DNA of 64,000 nucleotides. Source: Inquilinus sp042743185 (GTDB lineage Bacteria; Pseudomonadota; Alphaproteobacteria; DSM-16000; Inquilinaceae). Shown here piece after piece: positions 16,608 to 24,707 of the stretch (positions within the stretch are counted from its first letter, which is position 1; each line of letters begins with the position of its first letter). The notes below the pieces were generated by a model. That model was given only the letters and a program-made list of their open reading frames with translations, searched no databases and had not been told where the DNA came from. Location: NCBI RefSeq assembly GCF_042743185.1, contig NZ_JBHYMS010000013.1, positions 79,849-143,848 of the forward strand, in the 5' to 3' direction. Made by a program: the position numbers and the translations under genes.

Positions 16608-17387
16608 ATGTCGGTCGGCTGGCCGGCCATGGAATCATGGGGTTGGTGGGGACAGCGCCTTCGCAAGCCTTCGCCGACAGCGATTCCACTGTGCCGGGCC
16701 GGCATCAGAGCTGTGCGTCAGAGGGACGAACGAATGCGAGTTGACCAGCTTGATGAGGCGAGCCGGAAGCAGATCGGGATGGATATGGATCTGCGGCGGC
16801 CGCTGTCGCATCACCGGGACTTCGCAGCCGAGATCGCGCGGGCCTTCCGGTCGCGCCAGCCGGCGGCCGTCCCCGAGGATCCCGTGCTGATCCGGAAGAT
16901 CCTGGCGGCATTCGACGGCCTGTCCGAACCGCCGCGCCCCCGGGCGGGGAAGGCCGCCCGCGCCGCCGAGCCGCAGCGGGTAGCGCCGGTGCCGCTGCCG
17001 GAGACCATCGGGCTCGGCTTCCTGATCTGCCTCGAGGACGGCCGGGTCTGCCGCGACCTCGGCCGCCACCTCGACGCGGCGCACGGGCTCAGCCCCGACC
17101 AGTATCGCCAGCGCTGGGGATTGCCCGCGGCCTATCCGATGGTGCCGCCGCCGTCGCACGAGGAGCGCCAGGCCTGGCGGCGGCGGCTGGCGCCGCCGCC
17201 CGATGGAGCCGAATGCGACCCGGTTCCCCTGCGGCTGCAGGAGGAGAGCCGGCGGATCGGCGCGGGCCGGGCCCGCCGCCAGCACCGCCGGGGCGCGCCC
17301 GCCGGGCTGCGGCACGACTGGGTCAAGCCCGGGATGGTGTCCGGCCGCCGCTCGGAAGGGCCGCGGCCCGACGGCTTCCGGCGCTAG
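16608..17387 (+). CDS. Second Ros/MucR-like regulator with intact Cys-Asp-His-His finger
   Basis: The 259-residue protein carries the MucR-type N-terminal segment at about residues 70-105 (DFAAEIARAFRSRQPAAVPE). It has a Ros finger at about 143-190: FLICLEDGRVCRDLGRHL, DAAHGLSPDQYRQRWGLPAAYPM. The ligands C-x2-D and H-x4-H are kept, unlike the MucR gene at 15410. A long basic tail (residues 200-259) follows. The start at 16608 has a strong AGGGAGGGGG site, but the Trp-rich first 42 residues are unlike the family. The ATG at 16734, with GAGGGACG, would give a more usual 217-residue protein. It probably binds AT-rich DNA and may compete or pair with the neighbouring MucR. Confidence 0.82.
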   Translation: MSVGWPAMESWGWWGQRLRKPSPTAIPLCRAGIRAVRQRDERMRVDQLDEASRKQIGMDMDLRRPLSHHRDFAAEIARAFRSRQPAAVPEDPVLIRKILAAFDGLSEPPRPRAGKAARAAEPQRVAPVPLPETIGLGFLICLEDGRVCRDLGRHLDAAHGLSPDQYRQRWGLPAAYPMVPPPSHEERQAWRRRLAPPPDGAECDPVPLRLQEESRRIGAGRARRQHRRGAPAGLRHDWVKPGMVSGRRSEGPRPDGFRR

Positions 17388-17390
17388 AGC

Positions 17391-17445
17391 CGGATATTTG
17401 AACGGGAAGCGCGAGGCGCTCCCGTTCAAATCTGAATCCGGCCCT
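17391..17445. terminator. Bidirectional hairpin terminator between convergent genes
   Basis: TTTGAACGGG (17397-17406) pairs with CCCGTTCAAA (17421-17430). The inner GCGC/GCGC and outer CCGGAT/ATCCGG arms extend the stem to about 20 bp. It lies just past the regulator stop at 17387 and ahead of the end of the minus-strand gene at 17491, so it can end both transcripts. Confidence 0.7.
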
Positions 17446-17490
17446 AAACTCATGAGTCGGAAGCCGTCGACGGGCTGCTCCGCCCAGAGG

Positions 17491-18657
17491 CTACTCCGCC
17501 CAGAAGATGTCGCTGAGCGCCTGTCCCCAGGGCGGGACGAGGCCGCCATCGGCATCCTTGACGATGTTGGTGTAGTCGCTGCACAGCGACATGTGCCAGT
17601 TGCGGGACTCGCCCGTCCGCGTGTCGGTCAGGGTCCGGCTGTAGTCGTCACGGCTGCCGCTGTCGCTGATCGTCAGGCCGGGCACCGGGCTGCTGCGGAA
17701 GCTGTAGGGCGGGCTGCAGGTGTCGCGCTCGAACAGCGTTTTGCCCAGCGTGGCCGCGGCCTGCCGGTTGCGCGGATGCACCCAGTCGCCGCGGGCCCAT
17801 TTCTCCCAGCGGGTCAGGCCGAACTCCTTGGTCCAGTAGGTGATCTCGACCTGGGTCGCCGGTCCCGGCCCCTGGCCGTCCTTGCTGGAGCTGGAGAAGC
17901 GCAGCGAGATCAGGGTGTCCAGCGACTTGCCGTCCTTGTAGGTGAAGCGGTCGCGCATCCACAGGGTGAAGGGGCGGGCGAAGCGCTTCGGGCACCCGGC
18001 CTCCGGCTCACCGCCGTCCTTGGCGGTGACCAGCTTGCTCTGGAACGTCTCGAAGCCGCCCTGGCCTTCGGGCGGCAGCGTCGCCGGGCCGATCACCCAG
18101 CCGTAGCGGAACCGGCCGGAGGTGTCGGGCGCGCCGGCGCAGGACGGGGTCAGCCAGTAGGACAGCGCGACCGGGCTCCAACTGCCCATGATGTAGCCCC
18201 AGCGTTCGTCGACCCATTGCACCGACCCGCCCTCGCGGCCGGTGTCGAGCTTGCCGAAGCTGGGCGCGTCCGGGGCGGCGTCCGGGCAGCTGTGGTCGAC
18301 GCCGCGGTCGTAGAAGCTGACGATGCGGGTGACGCCGCGCTTCTCGATCGGGATGTTGTCCTTCGACACCGTGCCCAGGCGCTGCGGGCAGGGCGCGCCC
18401 GGGCCCGGGTAGTTGTGCAGGTGATAGGGCACGGCCTCGCCGGCGCGGATGTTGCGGCGCCGGGTGCAGTCGCGGTCGCCCGGCACCAGCGCCGGCTCGA
18501 TCCGGTCGTGCTGGTCGACGCAGACATCCATGATCATGAAGTCTTCCAGCCGGTCGGACTGGGCCTGGGCCCGGGCCGGCGGCGTCGCGGCCAGGCCGGC
18601 GGCCAGCGCCAGGGCGGCGGGGAGCAGGAGGCGGATCTGCATGCGCGGTCTCGTCAT
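17491..18657 (-). CDS. Secreted hypothetical protein with paired cysteines
   Basis: The 388-residue protein is not recognised. The start at 18657 (or the ATG at 18642) gives a Sec signal peptide, MQIRLLLPAALALAAGLAATPPARAQA. The mature part is rich in Trp and Tyr and has seven or eight scattered Cys (for example DVCVDQHD, GDRDCTRR, HSCPDAAPD, TPSCAGAPD, DTCSPPY, SLCSDY). This suggests disulfide bonds in a periplasmic or secreted protein. Blocks such as WGYIMGSWSPVALSYWLTP look like beta strands. It has its own transcription unit, divergent from the pyruvyltransferase genes. An extension to 18837 would remove the signal peptide from the N-terminus and was rejected. Confidence 0.75.
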   Translation of the reverse strand: MTRPRMQIRLLLPAALALAAGLAATPPARAQAQSDRLEDFMIMDVCVDQHDRIEPALVPGDRDCTRRRNIRAGEAVPYHLHNYPGPGAPCPQRLGTVSKDNIPIEKRGVTRIVSFYDRGVDHSCPDAAPDAPSFGKLDTGREGGSVQWVDERWGYIMGSWSPVALSYWLTPSCAGAPDTSGRFRYGWVIGPATLPPEGQGGFETFQSKLVTAKDGGEPEAGCPKRFARPFTLWMRDRFTYKDGKSLDTLISLRFSSSSKDGQGPGPATQVEITYWTKEFGLTRWEKWARGDWVHPRNRQAAATLGKTLFERDTCSPPYSFRSSPVPGLTISDSGSRDDYSRTLTDTRTGESRNWHMSLCSDYTNIVKDADGGLVPPWGQALSDIFWAE

Positions 18658-19004
18658 TGCTGTCTGATTTGGGCCTTGCTCCCCCGCGGCCAGCATCGTC
18701 GAAACCGTCGCTCCCGCGAAGCGGCCGGATGTCGCACGATAAGTTTTCGTAGGTTTTGAGCGTGAAGGCGATTCGGGTGCCGCGGCCGCTATCCGCGCCA
18801 TGACCCCAGGAAAGCCGGATTCATGTTTGCTCGACACATCATGTTGATCTGAAAACGGATTCTATACCCAAACCGAAAGGTGCCTCCAGGGCCGCATGAT
18901 GCAGATTTTTCCTTCGCACTGCGATTTCGCACTGCAAAAGGCATGACAGCAGCGGCGATTCCGGCTTAAAACCTTCGGGTCGAAACTGGAATCATGGAAA
19001 CCCG
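18658..19004. other. 347-bp divergent promoter region
   Basis: It separates the secreted hypothetical gene (minus) from the first pyruvyltransferase gene (plus). It is AT-richer than its surroundings between 18840 and 18990. The direct repeat TTCGCACTGC...TTCGCACTGCAAAA at about 18914-18940 could be a regulator site. No clear -35/-10 pair could be fixed. Confidence 0.4.
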
Positions 19005-20138
19005 ATGGCCGTGCCGGGCAACGAGACCATTCGCGCTTTGGCCGCCTCGGTCAGGCAGCGGCAGATCGTGCCGTTGACCTGGGTGGCGGCGACGCGCGAG
19101 CAGGACTACGTCAATCTCGGCGACGCGCTCAGCGCGGTGATGGTGTCGCTGCTGTCGGGCCTGCCGGTCGAGCATGTGGCGCATGAATCGCGGCGCCTCC
19201 GCATGGCCGCCGTCGGCACCATCGGCCACAGCCTGAAGGAAGGCGAGGTCGTGGTCTGGGGCACCGGCAGCTCGCGCTGGCGCAACCCCTCGGCCCCGGC
19301 CGATCAGCGCATGGCAGTGGCGCCGCTGCCCGGCACGCGCCTGCACATCGCCGCGACCCGCGGTCCGGTGTCGCGCCGGATCCTGGGCGAGGAGAACGCG
19401 GTCGGGCCGGCGGTCTACGGCGACCCGGTCTGGCTGCTGCCGCAATTCTACCCCGGGCCGCCGCGCAAGAAATGGAAGCTCGGCGTCATCATCCATCTGG
19501 CCGATCTGCAGGACCGCTCCTTCGAGGTCCGGCCGAAGGCGGAGCACATCCGCTACCAGGTGCCGGCGGAGCTGGCGGGCGACGTCAAGCTGATCCACAC
19601 GGTGACGCCGATCGGCCTGGACGGGATGCGGGCCCGGCTGGACGAGATCCTGGAATGCGAGCGGATCGTGTCGACCAGCCTGCACGGCATGGTCTTCGCC
19701 GAAAGCTACGGCATCCCCTGCCTGTATTTCTCGCCCCGGGCGCCGCGCGGGCTGCACAAGGCCGAGCTCGACCCCGACGGCACGCTCGACCTCCGCATCG
19801 TCGACCTCTATCGCGGCCTCGGCCGCACCAGCCTGCCGATCTACGGCCAGCCGCGGCGGGAGCGGACCGACTGGCCGGCGCTGATGGCGGCGATCGACCG
19901 GGCCTGGCAGCAGCCCGATTTCGACACGGCGCCGCTGCTGGAGGCGTTCCCGCTGGACCACGATCCGCTGCGGCCGGGCCGCGGCGAGACCGTGTTCGAG
20001 CATCCGGTGCTGCGGCAGATCCCGCTGCAGCACCGGCCGCAGACGGTGATCCGACCTGCCGCCGAACGCCGGCCGGCGGCCGGGCCGCTGCAGCGCATGG
20101 CGGCGCTGCTGCGGCGGCCCCAGACGGACCGGGCCTGA
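19005..20138 (+). CDS. Polysaccharide pyruvyl transferase family protein (ExoV-like)
   Basis: The 377-residue protein has the PS_pyruv_trans pattern. It shows NLGDALSAVMVSLLSGLPVEH near residue 38, AVGTIGH, VVWGTGSSRWRNP, GDPVWLLPQFY at about 140, and the C-terminal VSTSLHGMVFAESYGIPCLYF. Such enzymes add ketal pyruvate from phosphoenolpyruvate to sugar residues, making the polymer acidic, or in some members transfer other groups. It is followed 55 bp later by a gene encoding two more copies of the same domain and then by kpsS, so it probably decorates the capsule. The donor and acceptor are inferred from the family only. Confidence 0.87.
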   Translation: MAVPGNETIRALAASVRQRQIVPLTWVAATREQDYVNLGDALSAVMVSLLSGLPVEHVAHESRRLRMAAVGTIGHSLKEGEVVVWGTGSSRWRNPSAPADQRMAVAPLPGTRLHIAATRGPVSRRILGEENAVGPAVYGDPVWLLPQFYPGPPRKKWKLGVIIHLADLQDRSFEVRPKAEHIRYQVPAELAGDVKLIHTVTPIGLDGMRARLDEILECERIVSTSLHGMVFAESYGIPCLYFSPRAPRGLHKAELDPDGTLDLRIVDLYRGLGRTSLPIYGQPRRERTDWPALMAAIDRAWQQPDFDTAPLLEAFPLDHDPLRPGRGETVFEHPVLRQIPLQHRPQTVIRPAAERRPAAGPLQRMAALLRRPQTDRA

Positions 20139-20193
20139 TGCGGCATCCCGGTCCGGCGATCCGAAACCGACCCTTTCGAAGTGGACGAGACGC

Positions 20194-22518
20194 ATGATGA
20201 ACAGCTTGTTGCGGGCCACGCGCGACGCGGGACAGATCCCGCTCTCCTGGGCCGGCTCGACCAAGGAGATGGACTATCTGAACTTCGGCGATGCGCTCAG
20301 TCCGGTCATGGTGGCCCTGCTGTCCGGCCTGGACATCGCCCGCGTCCCGACCAGGTCGAAATCCGTGCGCATGGGCGCCGTCGGCACGATCGGCCATGGG
20401 TTCGAGGGCGGCGAAGTCTGGTTCTGGGGCACCGGCTGCTCGGGCTGGAAGAATCCGTCGGCGCCGATGCCGGAGCGGCTGCCCTTCACGGTGCCGCCGG
20501 AGTCCACCTTCCACGTGCCGGCCAGCCGCGGCCCGGTCTCGGCCAGGCTGCTCGGCGGCAAGGCCAAGGGCGGCGTCTATGGCGACCCGGTCTGGCTGCT
20601 GCCGCGCTTCTACAAGCCGAAGATCGAGAAGAAGTGGGATGTCGGCGTCATCCTGCACCTGTCGGAGCTGGCGGACCGGTCCTTCACCGAGGCGCGGCCG
20701 CGGGCCGACTACAAGCGCTTCGATGTCCCCGCCGATCTCGCCGGCCGGGTGCATCTCATCAACACGGTCACACCGATCGGCATCGGCGGGCTCAAGGACA
20801 AGATCGACGAGATCCTGGCCTGCAAGCGGATCGTGTCGACCAGCCTGCACGGCATGGTGATCGCCGAAAGCTACGGCATCCCCTGCCTGTACTTCTCGCC
20901 GCAGGGCGACGAGCCCGGCCTGACGCTGACGGAGCTCAATCCCGAGGGGACGACCGACCTGCGGATCGTCGACCTCTACACCGGCATCGGCAAGCAGAAG
21001 ATCTGGAGCTACAGCCAGCCGCGCGGCATCGCCACCGACTGGCAGGACGTGATCGACACCATCGACGATGTCTGGGAACCGGTGTCGATCGACGAGGATG
21101 CGCTGATCAACGCCTTCCCTCTTGATGCCAAGCCGCTGACGGCACCGGCCGGCAAAACCGTGTGGGACCACCCGGTCCTGACCGGCCTGGTGCTGCAGCA
21201 TTCCGTGGACGAGCTGCGCCGGGAAGACCGCAAGCGTGTCGCCCTGGCCCGGGCCGGCGAGGTCAAGACCGAAGCTCCGGCTCCAGCTCCGGCTCCGGCC
21301 GTGAAGCCGGCTCCAGCCCTGAAGGTCGTTTCCGCCATGACCGCTCCGACGACTCCGCCGCCGGCCAAGCCCGTGGTGTCCGCCCCCGCCATGACCGCCG
21401 GATCCGCCGCCGTCGCCCGGGCGCCGGCCCCCGAGCCGATCGTCGAGCCGGAGCCCGCCCCGGCACCGGTTCCGGTCGCCGCCCCGGCCCTGGCCAACAC
21501 CGAGGGCGCGTCGCGCGACCGGCTGGAGACGCTGCTGCGCTTCAACGCCAAGCGGCTGTCGATCCCGCTGTCCTGGGTCGCCACCACCAGCGAGCATCCG
21601 CACGCCAATCTCGGCGACGCGCTCAGCGCCGTGGTGGTCGCCGCCATCGCCGGGCTGCCGGTGCGCCGCGCCGCCTTCGACGACGCGTCGGAGCGGATGG
21701 TCGCGGTCGGCACCATCGGCCATGCCCAGAAGAACGGCGTGCTGCACTTCTGGGGCACGGGCATGGATGCGACGCTGAACCCGGTCGACCGCTCGATCCG
21801 GCAGTACATGCGGCCGCAGAACACCGATTTCGTCGTGCACGGCGTGCGCGGCCGCAAGACCCAGGCGGTGCTGCGCGGCCAGGGCATCAAGGTGCCCGAC
21901 GTGTTCGGCGACCCGGTCTGGTTCCTGCCGCGCATCATGCCGATGAAGCACGTCAAGAAGACGCACGAGCTCGGCGTGATCCTGCACATCTCCGAGCTGT
22001 CCTCGATGGATCCGCAGTCGGGGGTGAAGGAGGCGCTGAAGCGCTACAACATCCCGCCCAGCCTGGCGGGCTCGATCCGGCTGATCAACACCTACACCGC
22101 GCCGAAGGTCGACGCCTTCGCCGCCAAGGTGGAGGAGATCGTGTCGTGCAAGCGGATCATCTCGACCAGCCTGCACGGCATGGTGATCGCCGAGACCTAC
22201 GGCGTGCCCTGCGGCTGGTTCGGCACCTATGAGGGCGGCCGGCTGCTGCTCGACGTCGACGATCCGGAGAACCGGATCGACCACCGCATCCGCGACTTCT
22301 ACTCCGGCGTCGGCAAGCCGGGCGTGATCGCCTTCTGCCGCGACCGCAGCCTGGAGACGCCGTGGGAGGACGTGATCACCTGGATCGACGAGACCTGGCA
22401 GCCGCTGCGCTACGACGGCCGCGACCTGTTCGAAGCCTTCCCGGTGGCGCAGTCGGTGTCCTTCGACGATGCCCTGTGGCCGGTGTCGGGCGACGTCTAC
22501 GCCCGCATCCCGTTCTGA
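20194..22518 (+). CDS. Two-domain polysaccharide pyruvyl transferase fusion
   Basis: The 774-residue protein contains two full pyruvyltransferase domains. Domain 1 (about residues 1-345) has YLNFGDALSPVMVALLSGL, WFWGTGCSGWKNPS, GDPVWLLPRFY and ISTSLHGMVIAESYGIPC-like blocks (VSTSLHGMVIAESYG). Domain 2 (about 440-774) has NLGDALSAVVVAAIAGLP, HFWGTGMDATLNP, FGDPVWFLPRI and ISTSLHGMVIAETYGVPCGW. They are joined by an Ala/Pro linker of about 90 residues with Ala-Pro and Glu-Pro repeats. Domain 1 is closer to the preceding single-domain gene, and domain 2 is more divergent. The fusion could couple two pyruvylation steps on one repeat unit. The RBS is weak, and the gene lies in the plus-strand kpsS unit. 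Confidence 0.87.
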   Translation: MMNSLLRATRDAGQIPLSWAGSTKEMDYLNFGDALSPVMVALLSGLDIARVPTRSKSVRMGAVGTIGHGFEGGEVWFWGTGCSGWKNPSAPMPERLPFTVPPESTFHVPASRGPVSARLLGGKAKGGVYGDPVWLLPRFYKPKIEKKWDVGVILHLSELADRSFTEARPRADYKRFDVPADLAGRVHLINTVTPIGIGGLKDKIDEILACKRIVSTSLHGMVIAESYGIPCLYFSPQGDEPGLTLTELNPEGTTDLRIVDLYTGIGKQKIWSYSQPRGIATDWQDVIDTIDDVWEPVSIDEDALINAFPLDAKPLTAPAGKTVWDHPVLTGLVLQHSVDELRREDRKRVALARAGEVKTEAPAPAPAPAVKPAPALKVVSAMTAPTTPPPAKPVVSAPAMTAGSAAVARAPAPEPIVEPEPAPAPVPVAAPALANTEGASRDRLETLLRFNAKRLSIPLSWVATTSEHPHANLGDALSAVVVAAIAGLPVRRAAFDDASERMVAVGTIGHAQKNGVLHFWGTGMDATLNPVDRSIRQYMRPQNTDFVVHGVRGRKTQAVLRGQGIKVPDVFGDPVWFLPRIMPMKHVKKTHELGVILHISELSSMDPQSGVKEALKRYNIPPSLAGSIRLINTYTAPKVDAFAAKVEEIVSCKRIISTSLHGMVIAETYGVPCGWFGTYEGGRLLLDVDDPENRIDHRIRDFYSGVGKPGVIAFCRDRSLETPWEDVITWIDETWQPLRYDGRDLFEAFPVAQSVSFDDALWPVSGDVYARIPF

Positions 22519-22527
22519 GGCCGTGAG

Positions 22528-23919
22528 ATGAACGGGCGATCCCAGCGCCCGTTCGCCGCTGCGGCGCGGCTGGCCGACAGGCTTGCTTCGCCGCGGCCCG
22601 TCCCGCCGCAGCCGGTTCCTCCTCCGCCGGCTGCGGCGCGGGCGATCCCGGCCCCGGCCGGCACCGGACACCAGCGCGTCGTGCTGGTCCTGCAAGGCGC
22701 GGCCACGCCGTTCCAGCGGCGCCTGGCGGCGGCGCTGGAGGCGGCGGGCGCCCGCATCGTCAAGGTCAACATCTGCGGCGGCGACGTGGTGTTCTGGCGC
22801 CGCCCGGCCGTCGCCTTCCGCGGCCGGTTCGAGGACTGGCGCGGCTTCGTCGCCGGCATCCTCGACCGCGAGGGCGTCACCGACCTGGTGCTGTTCGGCG
22901 ACTGCCGGCCGCATCACGAGGTGGCGGTGGATCTCGCCCGCCGCCGCGGCCTCAGGCTGCACCTGTTCGAGGAGGGCTATCTGCGTCCCGGCTGGGTCAC
23001 CTGCGAGGCCTGGGGCGTCAACGGCCATTCCGACCTGCCGCGCAGCCCGGCCGCCTTCCTGGCCCTGGCGCGGAGCGTCGAACCGCCGGCGCCGGCGGCG
23101 CCGGCGCCGTCCTATTTCCTGCACCGGGCGGTGTGGGACGTGCTGTGGACGGTCGGGCTGGTGGCGCTGACGCCGGCCTTCCCGCATTACCGCCACCACG
23201 CCCTCGACCACCCGCTGGTGGAATATGCCGGCTGGCTCGGCCGCTTTCTCCGCGCCCCCTGGGCCAGGCGGCGGGCGCGCCGGGTGATGCAGGGCCTGTC
23301 CGGGCAGGCCGGGCGCTACTACCTGCATCCGCTGCAGCTCGACACCGATTTCCAGATCCGCACCCATTCGCCGTTCCGCGATACGGTCGAGGCGGCGGAG
23401 GAGGTGATCGCCTCCTTCGCCCGCCATGCCGGTCCCGGCACCCGGCTGGTGGTGAAGCTGCACCCGCTGGATTTCCGCCCGGTCGCCAAGCAGCGGCGGA
23501 TCGAGGCGCTGGCGACGCGGCACGGCGTCGCCGGCCGGGTCGACTTCATCGACGGCGGCGATCTGCAGCAGCTGGTCGACGGCGCCGTCGGCGTGGTCGT
23601 GGTCAACTCCACCGTCGGCCTGTTCGCGCTGGAGCGCGGGACGCCGCTGCAGACGCTGGGCACCGCCGTGTTCGACCTGCCGGGCCTCAGCTTTCAGGGC
23701 GGGCTCGACCGCTTCTGGGCCGAGGGCCGGCCGCCGCGCCCGGACCTGCTGGAGGCGTTCCGCCGCGTCGTGGTGGCGCGGACCCAGATCCGCGGCAGCT
23801 TCTTCTCGCTGCGCGGCATCGACCTGGCGGTCGACGGCGCCCGCCGCCGCATCCTGGACGATGAGATGCAGCCGCTGCGCGAGGCCGCCTGGGCGGCGCA
23901 GGCCGGAGAGACGGCGTGA
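22528..23919 (+). CDS. kpsS: Capsular polysaccharide export/Kdo-linker protein KpsS (RkpJ-like)
   Basis: The 463-residue protein has the Capsule_synth (KpsS/LipB/RkpJ) hallmarks. These are VVLVLQGAATPFQRRLAAAL with NICGGDVVFWRR, LFEEGYLRPGWVTCE near residue 152, VVKLHPLDFRPVAKQRRIE, and VVVVNSTVGLFALERGTPLQTLG then FDLPGLSFQGGLDRFW. In E. coli KpsS adds the first beta-Kdo to the lipid acceptor of group 2 capsules. In Sinorhizobium meliloti RkpJ is needed for K-antigen. The first 40 residues are Pro-rich and divergent. It is coupled by a GTGA overlap to the SDR gene. No kpsC homologue is in the window. Confidence 0.92.
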   Translation: MNGRSQRPFAAAARLADRLASPRPVPPQPVPPPPAAARAIPAPAGTGHQRVVLVLQGAATPFQRRLAAALEAAGARIVKVNICGGDVVFWRRPAVAFRGRFEDWRGFVAGILDREGVTDLVLFGDCRPHHEVAVDLARRRGLRLHLFEEGYLRPGWVTCEAWGVNGHSDLPRSPAAFLALARSVEPPAPAAPAPSYFLHRAVWDVLWTVGLVALTPAFPHYRHHALDHPLVEYAGWLGRFLRAPWARRRARRVMQGLSGQAGRYYLHPLQLDTDFQIRTHSPFRDTVEAAEEVIASFARHAGPGTRLVVKLHPLDFRPVAKQRRIEALATRHGVAGRVDFIDGGDLQQLVDGAVGVVVVNSTVGLFALERGTPLQTLGTAVFDLPGLSFQGGLDRFWAEGRPPRPDLLEAFRRVVVARTQIRGSFFSLRGIDLAVDGARRRILDDEMQPLREAAWAAQAGETA

Positions 23920-24707
23920 CCCCCCAGGCGAACGCCGTCGTCGTGACCGGGGCGTCGCACGGGCTCGGCGCGGCGCTGGCCCGGCACTATGCGGCGCCGG
24001 GCGTGGCGCTGGCCCTGATCGGCCGCAACGCCGCCCGCCTGGCCGAGGTCGCCGAAACCTGCCGGCGCCGCGGCGCGGTGGTGGAAACGGCCGAGATCGA
24101 CGTGCGCGACGGCGCCCGGCTGGGCGAGGTCCTGCGCGGCTTCGACGCCCGCCATCCGGTGGCGGTGGTGATCGCCAATGCCGGGGTCGAGGCCGGCCTG
24201 GCCCCGGGCCGCGGCTGCGAGCCGGAGGATCTGGTCACGGCGCAGCTGCGCATCAACCTCGAAGGCGCGATCGCCACCGTCTCGCCGCTGATCGACCCGA
24301 TGCGCACGCGCCGCTTCGGCCGCATCGTCCTGATCTCATCGCTGGCGGCGCTGATGCCGCTGGCCGACCAGCCGGCCTATTCCGCCTCCAAGGCCGGGCT
24401 GATGGCCTGGGGCGAGGCGCTCTTGGCCTGGCTGCGGCCGGACGGCATCCGCGTCACCGTCGCCTGCCCCGGCTTCATCGCCACCGGCATGAGCGACCGC
24501 TACCGCGGCGCCCGGCCGTTCCAGTGGAGCGCCGAGCGTGCGGCGAAGCACATCGCCGACGGCGCCGCCCGCGGCCGCGCCATGGTGGCCTTCCCCTGGC
24601 CGCTGGTCTGGCTGATCCGGCTGGGCCGGCTGGCCCCGCGCCCGGTCCGGGCCGCCTTCATCGACCGCTTCCTGCGCTTCGAGATCGACGCCCCGGCGAC
24701 CCTTTAG
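23916..24707 (+). CDS. Short-chain dehydrogenase/reductase in the capsule-lipid locus (RkpH-like)
   Basis: The 263-residue SDR starts at a GTG that overlaps the kpsS stop (GTGA). The NAD(P) loop is VVTGASHGLGAALARHY (about residues 9-25), NAG is VIANAGVEAG, and the catalytic Ser-Tyr-Lys appears as LISSLAALMPLADQPAYSASKAG (about 141-163). The C-terminal third is hydrophobic and basic (FPWPLVWLIRLGRLAPRPV), suggesting membrane association. In rhizobial rkp loci an SDR (RkpH) stands beside the oxoamine synthase RkpG. By analogy this enzyme may reduce the 3-keto group of the acyl-amino product. It ends tail to tail, overlapping the oxoamine synthase gene by 4 bases. Confidence 0.88.
   Translation: MTPQANAVVVTGASHGLGAALARHYAAPGVALALIGRNAARLAEVAETCRRRGAVVETAEIDVRDGARLGEVLRGFDARHPVAVVIANAGVEAGLAPGRGCEPEDLVTAQLRINLEGAIATVSPLIDPMRTRRFGRIVLISSLAALMPLADQPAYSASKAGLMAWGEALLAWLRPDGIRVTVACPGFIATGMSDRYRGARPFQWSAERAAKHIADGAARGRAMVAFPWPLVWLIRLGRLAPRPVRAAFIDRFLRFEIDAPATL

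Noticed and set aside
19585..23523. A 1312-codon minus-strand frame opposite the pyruvyltransferase and kpsS genes
   Set aside because: Antisense shadow of three well-supported genes, with His/Arg/Gln-rich composition and no recognisable domains.
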